NCBI RefSeq assembly: GCF_012273515.2
Contig: NZ_CP050975.2
Span: forward strand, 7,998,001-8,062,000
Length of the DNA: 64,000 nucleotides
From: Streptomyces sp. RPA4-2
Lineage (GTDB): Bacteria > Actinomycetota > Actinomycetes > Streptomycetales > Streptomycetaceae
Reading direction: 5' to 3'
Part shown: positions 45,783 through 54,140 of the stretch, in pieces
Layout: each line of letters begins with the position of its first letter
Numbering within the stretch: the stretch's first letter is position 1
Position numbers and translations under genes: made by a program
The notes under the pieces: generated by a model
Databases searched by the model: none
What the model saw: the letters and a program-made list of their open reading frames with translations, nothing else
Told to the model about the DNA's origin: nothing

Positions 45783-45853
45783 CGATCAAGGATCTTGCGG
45801 ATCGAACGGGACTTCCGATCGGGCGATCGCGGGCAGCGGGGGCAGCGAAGCCG

Positions 45854-46459
45854 TCACCCGGGCGAAGGAGCGTCGGACAGGCCCTGGCTGGATTCCGGCG
45901 GCCGGGTGCGGAGGCCGTCGGCGACGAGGTCGAGGATCCGCGCGGCCCGTTCCTGGCTGCCGGCCCCCGGGGGGATCCGCCACAACACGCTGAGCTGGAG
46001 GAGTACGTCCTCCGGGTCGGTCCCCGGCTTCAGCGTGCCCGCGGCGGCGCCCGCGTCGAGCAGGGCGGTGATCGCGCCGAGGAAGGGCCCGTAGTGCTCG
46101 TCGTCGAGGCCGCCGTTGGTCGCCGCGTGGATGACCTCGGCCACGCCGTACTTGAGCTGGCCGTAACGGGCCACCTCCTCGAACCAGCCGCGCAGAGCCA
46201 CCAGCGGCGGGAGCGAACCGGCCAGGGTGTGGGCGAGGTCGATGAGCTTCTGGATCTCCTGGTGGTAGAGCTCGACGACGAGTGCTTCCCGGGTCGGGAA
46301 GTGCCGGTACAGGGTTCCGACGCCCACCCCGGCCTGCTTGGCGATGGACGTCATGGAGGCGCTGGTGGAGGCCGAGAACGCCTCGGTGGCGGCGGCCAGG
46401 ATGCGCGCCCGGTTGCTGCGGGCGTCGGAACGTGTCGGTTTCGGTGGCAGCGAGTTCAC
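45854..46459 (-). CDS. TetR-family regulator of the adjacent reductase
   Basis: 201 residues from GTG 46459. HTH I-A-K-Q-A-G-V-G-V-G-T-L-Y-R-H-F-P-T-R-E-A-L near residue 45. An earlier ATG at 46546 would add 29 residues of low complexity and would put the operators inside the gene, so I prefer the GTG although its ribosome site is weak. It is divergent from the reductase at 46582. Confidence 0.85.
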   Translation of the reverse strand: MNSLPPKPTRSDARSNRARILAAATEAFSASTSASMTSIAKQAGVGVGTLYRHFPTREALVVELYHQEIQKLIDLAHTLAGSLPPLVALRGWFEEVARYGQLKYGVAEVIHAATNGGLDDEHYGPFLGAITALLDAGAAAGTLKPGTDPEDVLLQLSVLWRIPPGAGSQERAARILDLVADGLRTRPPESSQGLSDAPSPG

Positions 46460-46486
46460 GGGTGTCGGTGGTCCGTTCAGTGCGGA

Positions 46487-46542
46487 TTGCGAAACGGAAG
46501 GGCTTCCGGTACGTTCGAAGCCGTAACGGAGGGGCTTCCGTT
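46487..46542 (+). promoter_or_regulatory. Reductase promoter with two TetR-type operators
   Basis: TTGCGA (46487-46492), 17 bp, TACGTT (46510-46515). The spacer holds AACGGAAGGGCTTCCGGT (46493-46510), and a sister site AACGGAGGGGCTTCCGTT lies at 46525-46542. The copies are 32 bp apart, about three helical turns, and each is close to palindromic. Confidence 0.8.
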
Positions 46543-46581
46543 TCATTTTCCCACACCCACCTGACGAAGCGGAGAACAGCC

Positions 46582-47613
46582 ATGGCCGAAGTGGTTCTGG
46601 TGACCGGTGGCAGCGGCTACATCGCGGGCTGGTGCATCGCCGAGCTTCTGCGCGCCGGCTACGAAGTGCGCACCACCGTGCGGGACGAGGGGAAGAGGAA
46701 GGCCGTCGTCGACGCCGTGTCGACCGTCGTCGACCCCGCGGGCCGGCTGGGCTTCGCCGTCGCGGACCTCACGGCGGACGACGGCTGGGACGCCGCGGTC
46801 AAGGGCGTCGACCGTGTGCTGCACGTCGCCTCCCCGCTCGGCGGTGCCGACCCCGGCAACCCGGACGCGATCATCGCCCCGGCCCGCGACGGCGCGCTGC
46901 GGGTGCTGCGCGCCGCGACCGGTGCCGGGGTCAGGCGCGTCGTGATGACCTCGGCGGCGAACGCCGCGAGCCCGTCGTCCTACGCGACGGAAGGCGTGAC
47001 CGACGAGACGCTGTGGACCGACCCCGACGACCCCACGCTGATCCCCTACCGCCGCTCGAAGACGCTCGCCGAGCGGGCGGCGTGGGACTTCATGGACAGC
47101 CACCCGGGCCCCACCGAACTGACCACCGTGCTCCCCGGCGCCGTGTTCGGCCCCATCCTCACGACGGGCAACATCGGTTCCGTCGGCATCGTCGGACGGA
47201 TGATCTCCGGCGCCATGTCCGGCATCCCACGGATCGGACTGGAGATCGTGGACGTCCGTGATCTCGTGGACATCCACATCCGGGCGATGACGTCGCCGGA
47301 CGCCGCGGGCCAACGCTTCCTCGCCACCGGCGAGTTCACCTGGATGTCGGAGATGGCCCGCATTCTGCGCGACGGCCTCGGTGCCGACGGCCGCCGGGTC
47401 CCCACCCGGCAGGTCCCGGACTTCGTGGTCCGGATCGCGGCCCGGTTCCGGGACCCGTCGCTGCGCGAGATCACCCCGGCCCTCGGCCGCCGCAACCGCC
47501 ACAGCACGGAGAAGGCCTGGCGGGTTCTCGGCTGGCAGCCACGGCCCGCCCGCGAGACCGTACTGGACTGCGCCCGAAGCCTCATCGAGCACCGCGCCGT
47601 CGAGAACATTTGA
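46582..47613 (+). CDS. NAD(P)-dependent reductase, dihydroflavonol/aldehyde reductase type
   Basis: 343 residues, extended SDR. Cofactor loop V-T-G-G-S-G-Y-I-A-G-W, R-T-T-V-R-D as the basic dinucleotide contact, V-L-H-V-A-S-P, and catalytic Y-R-R-S-K. Similar bacterial enzymes reduce aldehydes and ketones including methylglyoxal-like compounds. Controlled by the divergent TetR protein through the twin operators. ATG 46582 has a GGAG site. Confidence 0.88.
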   Translation: MAEVVLVTGGSGYIAGWCIAELLRAGYEVRTTVRDEGKRKAVVDAVSTVVDPAGRLGFAVADLTADDGWDAAVKGVDRVLHVASPLGGADPGNPDAIIAPARDGALRVLRAATGAGVRRVVMTSAANAASPSSYATEGVTDETLWTDPDDPTLIPYRRSKTLAERAAWDFMDSHPGPTELTTVLPGAVFGPILTTGNIGSVGIVGRMISGAMSGIPRIGLEIVDVRDLVDIHIRAMTSPDAAGQRFLATGEFTWMSEMARILRDGLGADGRRVPTRQVPDFVVRIAARFRDPSLREITPALGRRNRHSTEKAWRVLGWQPRPARETVLDCARSLIEHRAVENI

Positions 47614-47751
47614 GCGTAGGGGCCGGGCCGGCGGCCCGGCGGAGGCGAGGACGCCCGTGGTGCCGCGTGGGCGCGATTCCCGCCGCGATTCCGGTGCCGG
47701 GGTCGCCGACGAGCGGCAGTCCGCGTTCCGAGGCCGGCGTGCGGACCCGGT

Positions 47752-48027
47752 TCATCTCGCCCTACCGTGCTCCTGACCGGATCCGGGGGCCGGTCCCTCG
47801 TCGGTGAGACGGTCGTAGATCCAGCCGCATGCCCGGGTCTCCTCGGCGAACCGTTCGAAGACCTCTCGCCGTCCCCGCTCGTGGACGCCCACCACCCATT
47901 CCCCGTCACGTTCCTCGAGGAAGTAACGGTCCGCCGCACGATGGTCGCCGGGGCAGTCCGGGATCTCGTAGTACGCGGAGGGGACCCCGGCCGCCCGCAG
48001 TGCCTGGCACAGCTCGAACCGGTCCAT
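47752..48027 (-). CDS. 91-residue protein after the TNT toxin, possible immunity factor
   Basis: 91 residues, acidic, no signal peptide. It reads M-D-R-F-E-L-C-Q-A-L-R-A-A-G-V-P at the start and has D-G-E-W-V-V-G-V-H-E-R-G-R-R-E-V-F in the middle. I do not recognise a named family. It is 90 bp downstream of the secreted TNT-domain gene on the same strand, where immunity genes of NADase toxins usually sit. A cytoplasmic inhibitor that protects the cell from leaked enzyme is inference only. Confidence 0.6.
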   Translation of the reverse strand: MDRFELCQALRAAGVPSAYYEIPDCPGDHRAADRYFLEERDGEWVVGVHERGRREVFERFAEETRACGWIYDRLTDEGPAPGSGQEHGRAR

Positions 48028-48047
48028 GGCGTCCGTCCTTCATCAGG

Positions 48048-48087
48048 GCCGAAGCCGGGCCCGGAGACGACCGGGCCCGGCTTCGGC
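48048..48087 (-). terminator. 17-bp perfect hairpin between TNT gene and the 91-residue gene
   Basis: GCCGAAGCCGGGCCCGG (48048-48064) and its exact complement (48071-48087) enclose AGACGA. It lies 30 bp after the TNT stop and 20 bp before the next ATG. It may terminate most TNT transcripts, or separate the expression levels of the two genes. Confidence 0.75.
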
Positions 48088-48117
48088 GGGATCCTGCGCG
48101 GTTGCGGCAGAGGGGGG

Positions 48118-48924
48118 CTACTTGCTGACCCGCACCAGGGTGCCGTTGCGCACCAGGTCCCCGACCGTGGTACGCGGGATGTCGGGACAGAACTGGCTCG
48201 ACGTCACGTACTGGACGCCGAGGCCCGGCTGCTCGAACCCGGGGGCGGTCTTCCCCGCGCACACCGTCACGTTCTTGGCCACCTTGTACACGTGGTAGTC
48301 GTACGGGTAGCGCGGGTCCATGGTGTTCAGGCTCGACGGCGGGATCGTCCGCTTCCCGTACTTGGTGCCCACCGGGGCGAGGAACCGTCCCGCCTCGGCG
48401 CCGAACCGGTCCAGCTTCAGGCCCACGCGGAGCACGAGGGGAGCCGCGAGCACCTTCTGGTTCCTGTGCGTGTATCCGTCGTCCGGCGGGTAACGCCAGT
48501 CGCCCTGGCCCGAGTCGGCGGCGGGGTCCCACCACCGGTCCAGGAACCGCACGGCGGTGAGGCCGCCGAGCCGGTCGTACCTGTGGAGGATGCTCCCCAG
48601 CACTCCGTGCGTCGGCAGCCACTTGGGGCCGAGCCGCCAGTCACCGCAGAAGAAGTACGGGCGCAACGCCGGCGCGATGGGAGCGGGCACGAGCCCCCTG
48701 CACACCCACGGCCTGACGAGCCCGCCGAGTACGGCCGTCGGCTGTGCGGACGAGCCCGCCGCTGCCGGAACCGGTTGGACGGGCCAGGCGTGCGCGGCAG
48801 CACCCCGACGGGCGCCGTCCCTGTCCGCGGGTGCCGCGGACGACGAGACGGAGGCGCCCAGAACCAGGGAGCCGGTCAGGCCTCCCACCGCCGCCAGGCT
48901 CGCACACCAATGTGACGATCTCAC
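48118..48924 (-). CDS. Secreted TNT-domain NAD glycohydrolase
   Basis: 268 residues from GTG 48924, chosen for its perfect AGGAGG and a clear signal peptide (about residues 1-31). The mature part has F-F-C-G-D-W-R-L-G-P, Y-D-R-L-G-G-L-T-A, W-R-Y-P-P-D-D-G-Y (143-151), D-R-F-G (172-175) and G-L-G-V-Q-Y with the expected catalytic Gln238. This is the pattern of secreted fungal NADases and of the Mycobacterium tuberculosis necrotising toxin domain. Four cysteines in the mature part fit two disulphides. It should hydrolyse NAD+ outside the cell. No delivery apparatus is encoded beside it. Confidence 0.85.
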   Translation of the reverse strand: MRSSHWCASLAAVGGLTGSLVLGASVSSSAAPADRDGARRGAAAHAWPVQPVPAAAGSSAQPTAVLGGLVRPWVCRGLVPAPIAPALRPYFFCGDWRLGPKWLPTHGVLGSILHRYDRLGGLTAVRFLDRWWDPAADSGQGDWRYPPDDGYTHRNQKVLAAPLVLRVGLKLDRFGAEAGRFLAPVGTKYGKRTIPPSSLNTMDPRYPYDYHVYKVAKNVTVCAGKTAPGFEQPGLGVQYVTSSQFCPDIPRTTVGDLVRNGTLVRVSK

Positions 48925-49231
48925 CAAACCTCCTGCGGGAACGTGTGTCCGGAGCACGCCGCCGCGCGCCCTGGAAAGGCGTCGTGGGGCGACCGGAATG
49001 TCGGCACATACACAAGTCAAAGGGATCCGACCGAGCGAGCGGACGTGCCGAAACGCGTCCGAACGGGTCCGGGGCTTCATCCCGTTGCTTCAACCACGCG
49101 GAGCCGTACGGCCCTACGGACCGGCGTGGCAGCGGGAAGTCCGGACCCGCGCCACGTCGGCCGGGCGGACGTGCGGACGTGCGGACGGAGGCGGAACTAA
49201 GGGGCCCGGGGTCCGTTCCCCGCACCGCGCC
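48925..49231. other. 307-bp region upstream of the TNT gene
   Basis: No gene is supported. A short tandem repeat (GGACGTGC, about 2.6 copies) lies at 49167-49187. The TNT promoter must be here on the minus strand; I see a TTGACT but no convincing -10 at the right distance. Confidence 0.5.
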
Positions 49232-49852
49232 TCAGGGAGCGGGGGCGGTGGGCGGCCACACTCCCGGCGCCAGCACGCCGAGCGCGTAGGCACGGGCGAC
49301 CAGCTCCGTACGGTTGGCCGCTCCCCAGCGCTCGGACAGGCGCCGCAGGTGATAGTTGACACCGTCCACGGTCAGGCCGGTCTCCCGGGCGGCCCGCGCG
49401 GTGGTCGCGCCTGCGGCCAGCAGTTCCAGCACATGCGCCTCGGCCGTGGAGGCCCACGGCTCGGGCATCCGCTGCGCGCCGCGGCACTCGCCGAGCACCC
49501 GCACCGTCACCAGCAGCGCGGTGCTCGCCTCCGCGGAGTCGCTCACCGGGTCCGCGGTCAGCTCACCGGCGCGCCGCGTGCCGTCGGCCGCGTCCCAGCA
49601 CACCGCCACCGGATAGCGCGAGCGATGGCGCAACCGCAGCGCCTGCGCGATCCGCTCGATCTGCAGGGGCTCCTGCGGGCGGAAGAGTTCCAGCACGTCG
49701 CGTCCCCGCAGACCGCTCGGCGTCGGACCCCACTCCGTCGCCATCGCGGGATTGGCCAGGACGATCGCCCCGTACACGTCGCAGACCGCGACCGGCATCG
49801 GGATGCGGTCGAACAGCGTCATCGCCCGGTTGCGCCACACCACCGCGTCCAT
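49232..49852 (-). CDS. PAS-LuxR regulator, divergent from the P450 fusion
   Basis: 206 residues from ATG 49852 behind AGGAGG. Residues 10-120 look like a PAS sensor (A-V-C-D-V-Y-G-A-I-V-L-A-N-P-A). The C-terminal LuxR HTH is T-A-R-A-A-R-E-T-G-L-T-V-D-G-V-N-Y-H-L-R-R-L. Such PAS-LuxR proteins often control the neighbouring gene in response to a small hydrophobic or haem ligand. The gap of 153 bp to the P450 gene contains a palindrome. Confidence 0.85.
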   Translation of the reverse strand: MDAVVWRNRAMTLFDRIPMPVAVCDVYGAIVLANPAMATEWGPTPSGLRGRDVLELFRPQEPLQIERIAQALRLRHRSRYPVAVCWDAADGTRRAGELTADPVSDSAEASTALLVTVRVLGECRGAQRMPEPWASTAEAHVLELLAAGATTARAARETGLTVDGVNYHLRRLSERWGAANRTELVARAYALGVLAPGVWPPTAPAP

Positions 49853-49906
49853 CCGCACCTCCTGGCATCCCGGACCGTCCGTGGCAAGCACCTCACGGCC
49901 CCGGTG

Positions 49907-49924
49907 ACTACACAATCATGTAGT
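49907..49924. promoter_or_regulatory. Palindrome ACTACA-N6-TGTAGT in the LuxR/P450 gap
   Basis: Perfect 6-bp arms around CAATCA, 55 bp before the LuxR start and 82 bp before the P450 start. It is an AT-richer island in GC-rich DNA and the natural place for the LuxR-type regulator to bind. Confidence 0.6.
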
Positions 49925-50005
49925 GATCAGGTGCGGTCACGCCGGGTGCCGGGACCAAGCTGGACGGGCAGGACCTCCGTACCGCGAAAGGCAGTTGTCG
50001 CGCCC

Positions 50006-53000
50006 ATGCCCCCCACCGCGCCGCACCCGCAAGCCACAGACCCGCAGCCCGCGGATTCCCTCCCCGGCGTACCGGTCGTCGACATCACCGACACCGGGCC
50101 CGGCCGCACTCCGCTCCAGCAGGTGATGCGGCTGATGCGCCATCACGGCCCCGTACTCGTACGGCGGTTGCACGGCCGGGACGCGCTGTTCGTGAGCGAC
50201 CTGGACCTGGTCACCGACCTGGCCGACGAGACACGCTTCAGCAAGGCTGTCGGACCCGCGCTGGAGAACGTCCGGGAGTTCGCCGCCGACGGCCTGTTCA
50301 CCGCCTACAACGACGAGCCGAACTGGGCCAAGGCGCACGACATCCTGATGCCCGCGTTCGCGCTCGGCTCGATGCGCACCTATCACCCCGTGATGCTGCG
50401 CGTGGCACGCCGACTGATCGAGTCCTGGGACCGCGGAGCCCGCGACGGACAGCACGTGAACGTCCCCGACGACATGACCCGGATGACGCTCGACACCATC
50501 GGACTGGCCGGATTCGGCTACGACTTCGGCTCCTTCCGGCGCAGCGAACCGCACCCCTTCGTGGAATCCATGGTCCGCTGTCTGGAGTGGAGCATGAACC
50601 GGCTGAGCAGAACACCCGGCAGTGACCACGCGGCGGCGGACGCGGCCTTCCGCACGGACGCGGACCACCTCGCGCGGGTCGTCGACGACGTGATCGCCGC
50701 CCGGGTCGCCGCCGGCCGGGGCGCGGCCGCGCGCGACCGGGCCGACGATCTCCTCGGGCTCATGCTCACCGCCGAGCACCCCGCCGACGGCACCACGCTC
50801 GACACCGCCAACATCCGCAACCAGGTGATCACCTTCCTGATCGCCGGCCACGAGACCACCTCCGGCGCCATGTCGTTCGCGCTCCACTACCTGACCAAGC
50901 ACCCGGCCGTGCTCCACCTCGTGCGACGCGAGGTCGACGCGCTCTGGGGCGACACGGCGGACCCCGATCCGACGTTCGACGAGATCGGACGCCTCACCCG
51001 CACCCGGCAGGTCCTCAACGAGGCGCTGCGGCTGTGGCCGACCGCCGCCGCCTTCAGCCGGCACGCGCGCGAGGACACGCTGCTCGGCGGCCGTATCCCG
51101 CTGCGCGCCGGTCAGCCGGTCACCGTGTTCGCGCCGATGCTGCACCGGCAGCCGGTGTGGGGCGACAATCCCGAGCTGTTCGACCCCGACCGGTTCACGG
51201 CAGAGGCGGAGGCCGCGCGCTCACCGCACGCCTTCAAGCCGTTCGGAACCGGTGAACGCGCCTGCATCGGGCGGCAGTTCGCGCTGCACGAGGCGACCAT
51301 GCTCCTCGCCATGCTCGTCCACCGTTACCGGTTGCACGACCACGCCGACTACACGCTGACGGTCAAGGAGACCCTCACCCTCAAACCCGACGGCTTCACC
51401 CTCGCCCTCACCTCGCGCACCGCCGCCGACCGCGTGCACCCGCCGCTGCCCGGCGTTCTCCCGACTCCCGAACGGACCCCGGCCGACGCCCGCTCCCGGC
51501 CCGTCCGGGTACGCCCCGGCACCCGCGTTCTCTTCCTGCACGGCAGCAACTACGGCACCTGCCGCGAGTTCGCCGCCTCGCTCGCCGAGGAGGCCGCCAC
51601 GATCGGCTGCGGCACGGAGGTGGCACCGCTGGACGCGTACGCCGACGGGCTGCCCACCGACCGGCCCGTCGTCGTCACCGCCGCGTCCTACAACGGCCGG
51701 CCGACCGACGACGCCACCGCCTTCGAGGCCTGGCTCCAGGCGGACCCGCAGGCCGCCGGAGTGACGTACGCCGTCCTCGGCGTCGGCGACCGCAACTGGG
51801 CCGCCACCTACCAGCACGTCCCCGCACGCATCGACGAACGCCTCGCGGAACGCGGCGGCATCCGGCTCCTGGAGCGCACGGCGGCCGACGCGTCGGGCGA
51901 CCTCGTCGGCACGGTCCGCGCCTTCACGGCCCGGCTGCGCGCCGCCCTCCTGGAGCGGCACGGCGACCCGCACGCCACCCCCGCCACGGACACGGTGGAG
52001 CCCACGGCGGCGTACGAGGTCCGGGCGCTGACCGGCGGCCCGCTGGACGCCCTCGCCGCGCGCCACGGCCTGGTCCCCATGACCGTCACGGAGGCGTACG
52101 ACCTGACCGCGCCCGGCCATCCGCGCACCAAGCGATTCGTCCGCCTGGCCCTGCCGGAAGGCGCCGCCTATCGCACCGGCGACCACCTCACGGTGCTCCC
52201 CGTCAACGACCCGGTCCTCGTCGCACGCACCGCCACCGCCCTCGGCCTCGACCTGGACACGCTCCTCGACATCCGGGCCGCTCGCACCCGCCGCGACGGT
52301 CCGGTGGTGGACCGGCCTGTGACGGTACGTCACCTCCTGACCCACCAGGTCGAGTTGCTGGAGCGTCCGACCGCCCGCCAGCTGTCCGCCCTCGCCGCCG
52401 CCAACCCGTGCCCGCCGGAACGCGCTGCCCTCACGGCCTCGGCCACCGGCTCGGGGACACCGGCGGACGATCCCCGGACCCTGATCGAGGTGATCGAGGC
52501 GCACCCGGCCCTGCGCGGCGCGCTGGACTGGCCGACGCTCCTCGATCTCCTCACCCCGCTGCGCCCCCGCTCCTACTCGGTCTCCTCCTCGCCGGTCACG
52601 GATCCGGCCCATGCCGACCTGATGGTCTCCCTGTTGGAGGCGCCGGCGCGTTCGGGCGAGGGCATGTACACAGGAGTCGGCTCCGGCTACCTGCACACCG
52701 TCAAGCCGGGCGAGACCGTGCTCGCCCGCGTCCAGCCGTGCCGGGAGGCCTTCCGGATCGACGGCTCGGCCCCGGCCGTCATGATCGCGGCGGGCACCGG
52801 ACTCGCCCCGTTCCGGGCGGCCGTCGCCGACCGCCTCGCCCGGCTGACCGCGGGCGACCGACTTCCGCCCGCGCTCTGTTACTTCGGCTGCGACGCCCCG
52901 GACGCCGACTTCCTGCACGCCCGGGAGCTCCGGTCCGCGGAGGCCGCCGGAGCCGTCTCCCTGCGCCCGGCCTTCAGCGCGGCCCCGGTCGAGGGCGTCG

Positions 53001-53227
53001 GCTTCGTGCAGCACCGGATCGCCGCCGAGGCGGACGAGGTGTGGGACCTGCTGGAGTCCGGCGCCCGGGTGTACGTGTGCGGCGACGGCTCGCGCATGGC
53101 ACCCGGCGTGCGGAGCGCCTTCCGCGCCCTGCACGCGGACCGGGCCCCCGGCGAGGATTCGGAACGCTGGCTCGACGACCTGATCGCCGGCGGGCGTTAC
53201 GTCGAGGACGTGTACACGGCCGGATAG
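50006..53227 (+). CDS. Self-sufficient cytochrome P450-reductase fusion (CYP102/BM3 type)
   Basis: 1073 residues from ATG 50006, matching the usual CYP102 length. Haem domain to about residue 465: A-G-H-E-T-T-S, E-A-L-R, haem loop F-G-T-G-E-R-A-C-I-G with ligand Cys420. FMN domain about 490-640 with H-G-S-N-Y-G-T-C. FAD/NADPH domain to the end with R-P-R-S-Y-S-V-S-S-S, A-G-T-G-L-A-P-F-R and V-C-G-D-G. It needs only NADPH and O2 to hydroxylate fatty-acid-like substrates. A much longer upstream frame lacks family features, so the N-terminus at 50006 is chosen by homology. Alone on its strand. Confidence 0.93.
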   Translation: MPPTAPHPQATDPQPADSLPGVPVVDITDTGPGRTPLQQVMRLMRHHGPVLVRRLHGRDALFVSDLDLVTDLADETRFSKAVGPALENVREFAADGLFTAYNDEPNWAKAHDILMPAFALGSMRTYHPVMLRVARRLIESWDRGARDGQHVNVPDDMTRMTLDTIGLAGFGYDFGSFRRSEPHPFVESMVRCLEWSMNRLSRTPGSDHAAADAAFRTDADHLARVVDDVIAARVAAGRGAAARDRADDLLGLMLTAEHPADGTTLDTANIRNQVITFLIAGHETTSGAMSFALHYLTKHPAVLHLVRREVDALWGDTADPDPTFDEIGRLTRTRQVLNEALRLWPTAAAFSRHAREDTLLGGRIPLRAGQPVTVFAPMLHRQPVWGDNPELFDPDRFTAEAEAARSPHAFKPFGTGERACIGRQFALHEATMLLAMLVHRYRLHDHADYTLTVKETLTLKPDGFTLALTSRTAADRVHPPLPGVLPTPERTPADARSRPVRVRPGTRVLFLHGSNYGTCREFAASLAEEAATIGCGTEVAPLDAYADGLPTDRPVVVTAASYNGRPTDDATAFEAWLQADPQAAGVTYAVLGVGDRNWAATYQHVPARIDERLAERGGIRLLERTAADASGDLVGTVRAFTARLRAALLERHGDPHATPATDTVEPTAAYEVRALTGGPLDALAARHGLVPMTVTEAYDLTAPGHPRTKRFVRLALPEGAAYRTGDHLTVLPVNDPVLVARTATALGLDLDTLLDIRAARTRRDGPVVDRPVTVRHLLTHQVELLERPTARQLSALAAANPCPPERAALTASATGSGTPADDPRTLIEVIEAHPALRGALDWPTLLDLLTPLRPRSYSVSSSPVTDPAHADLMVSLLEAPARSGEGMYTGVGSGYLHTVKPGETVLARVQPCREAFRIDGSAPAVMIAAGTGLAPFRAAVADRLARLTAGDRLPPALCYFGCDAPDADFLHARELRSAEAAGAVSLRPAFSAAPVEGVGFVQHRIAAEADEVWDLLESGARVYVCGDGSRMAPGVRSAFRALHADRAPGEDSERWLDDLIAGGRYVEDVYTAG

Positions 53228-53236
53228 ACGCTCCGG

Positions 53237-53270
53237 CCGGTGGGCCCACCGAGCCGGGTGGGTCCACCGG
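53237..53270. terminator. Imperfect 14-bp stem between convergent genes
   Basis: CCGGTGGGCCCACC and GGTGGGTCCACCGG pair with one mismatch around a 6-base loop, 10 bp after the P450 stop and 58 bp before the end of the ABC operon. Confidence 0.75.
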
Positions 53271-53327
53271 ACGGACGGACCTGCCGGCCGGTCCGGTCGG
53301 CGGCGGCCGTGGGCCGCGGCCGGGCGG

Positions 53328-54140
53328 TCAACGCGTCCGCGCGTCCCACACCCGGGCGGGGACGACGAGCGGGCCGCCGGTGACCGGGTCGGGGACGACG
53401 ACACAGGAGAGGCCGAAGACGTCCTGGACCAGATCGGCGGTGACGACCTCGGCCGGCGGCCCCTGGGCGACGATGCGGCCCGCTTTCATGGCCACGAGGT
53501 GATCGGCGTAACGCGCTGCCTGGTTGAGGTCGTGGAGGACGGCGACGACGGTGCGGCCGCGCTCGTGGTTGAGCCGGCGGACGAGGTCGAGGACCTCCAC
53601 CTGGTGCGCGATGTCCAGGTACGTCGTCGGCTCGTCCAGGAGCAGCAGGTCCGTGTCCTGGGCCAGCGCCAGGGCGATCCACACCCGCTGCCGCTGGCCC
53701 CCGGACAGTTCGTCCACCGGCCGGTCGTGGAGGTCGGCCGTGTCGGTGCGCTCCAGCGCGTCGGTGACGGCCCGCTCGTCGGCCTCCGACCACTGCTGCC
53801 ACCACTTCTGGTGCGGCTGGCGGCCACGGGCGACGAGGTCGGCGACGGTGATGCCGTCCGGCGGGGTGGGGGACTGCGGCAGGACCCCGATGGTCCGCGC
53901 GATCTGCCGGGCGGGAACCCGGGCGAGTTCGGCGCCGTCCAGCAGCACGGCGCCCCCGCGCGGTTTCAGGAGGCGCCCCAGCGCTCTGAGGACCGTGGAC
54001 TTGCCGCAGGCGTTCGGACCGACGACGACCGTGACCTCGCCGTCGGGTATCTCCAGGTCCAGCCCCTCGACGACGGTGCGGTCCTCGTACGCCAGGGTCA
54101 GGTCGTGTGCCGTCAGGCGGCTGACGGGCGGACGGCTCAT
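53328..54140 (-). CDS. Siderophore ABC importer ATPase (FecE/FepC type)
   Basis: 270 residues. Walker A G-P-N-A-C-G-K-S-T, Q-loop L-P-Q-S-P-T, signature L-S-G-G-Q-R-Q-R-V-W, Walker B L-L-L-D-E-P-T-T. Q-R-V-W-I-A-L-A-L-A-Q is typical of ferric-siderophore ATPases. Last of four co-directional genes; its ATG overlaps the preceding permease stop. Confidence 0.92.
   Translation of the reverse strand: MSRPPVSRLTAHDLTLAYEDRTVVEGLDLEIPDGEVTVVVGPNACGKSTVLRALGRLLKPRGGAVLLDGAELARVPARQIARTIGVLPQSPTPPDGITVADLVARGRQPHQKWWQQWSEADERAVTDALERTDTADLHDRPVDELSGGQRQRVWIALALAQDTDLLLLDEPTTYLDIAHQVEVLDLVRRLNHERGRTVVAVLHDLNQAARYADHLVAMKAGRIVAQGPPAEVVTADLVQDVFGLSCVVVPDPVTGGPLVVPARVWDARTR

Noticed and set aside
48557..50005. 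A 480-codon N-terminal extension of the P450 fusion
   Set aside because: It runs antisense through the TNT and LuxR genes and has no domain; the family begins near 50006.
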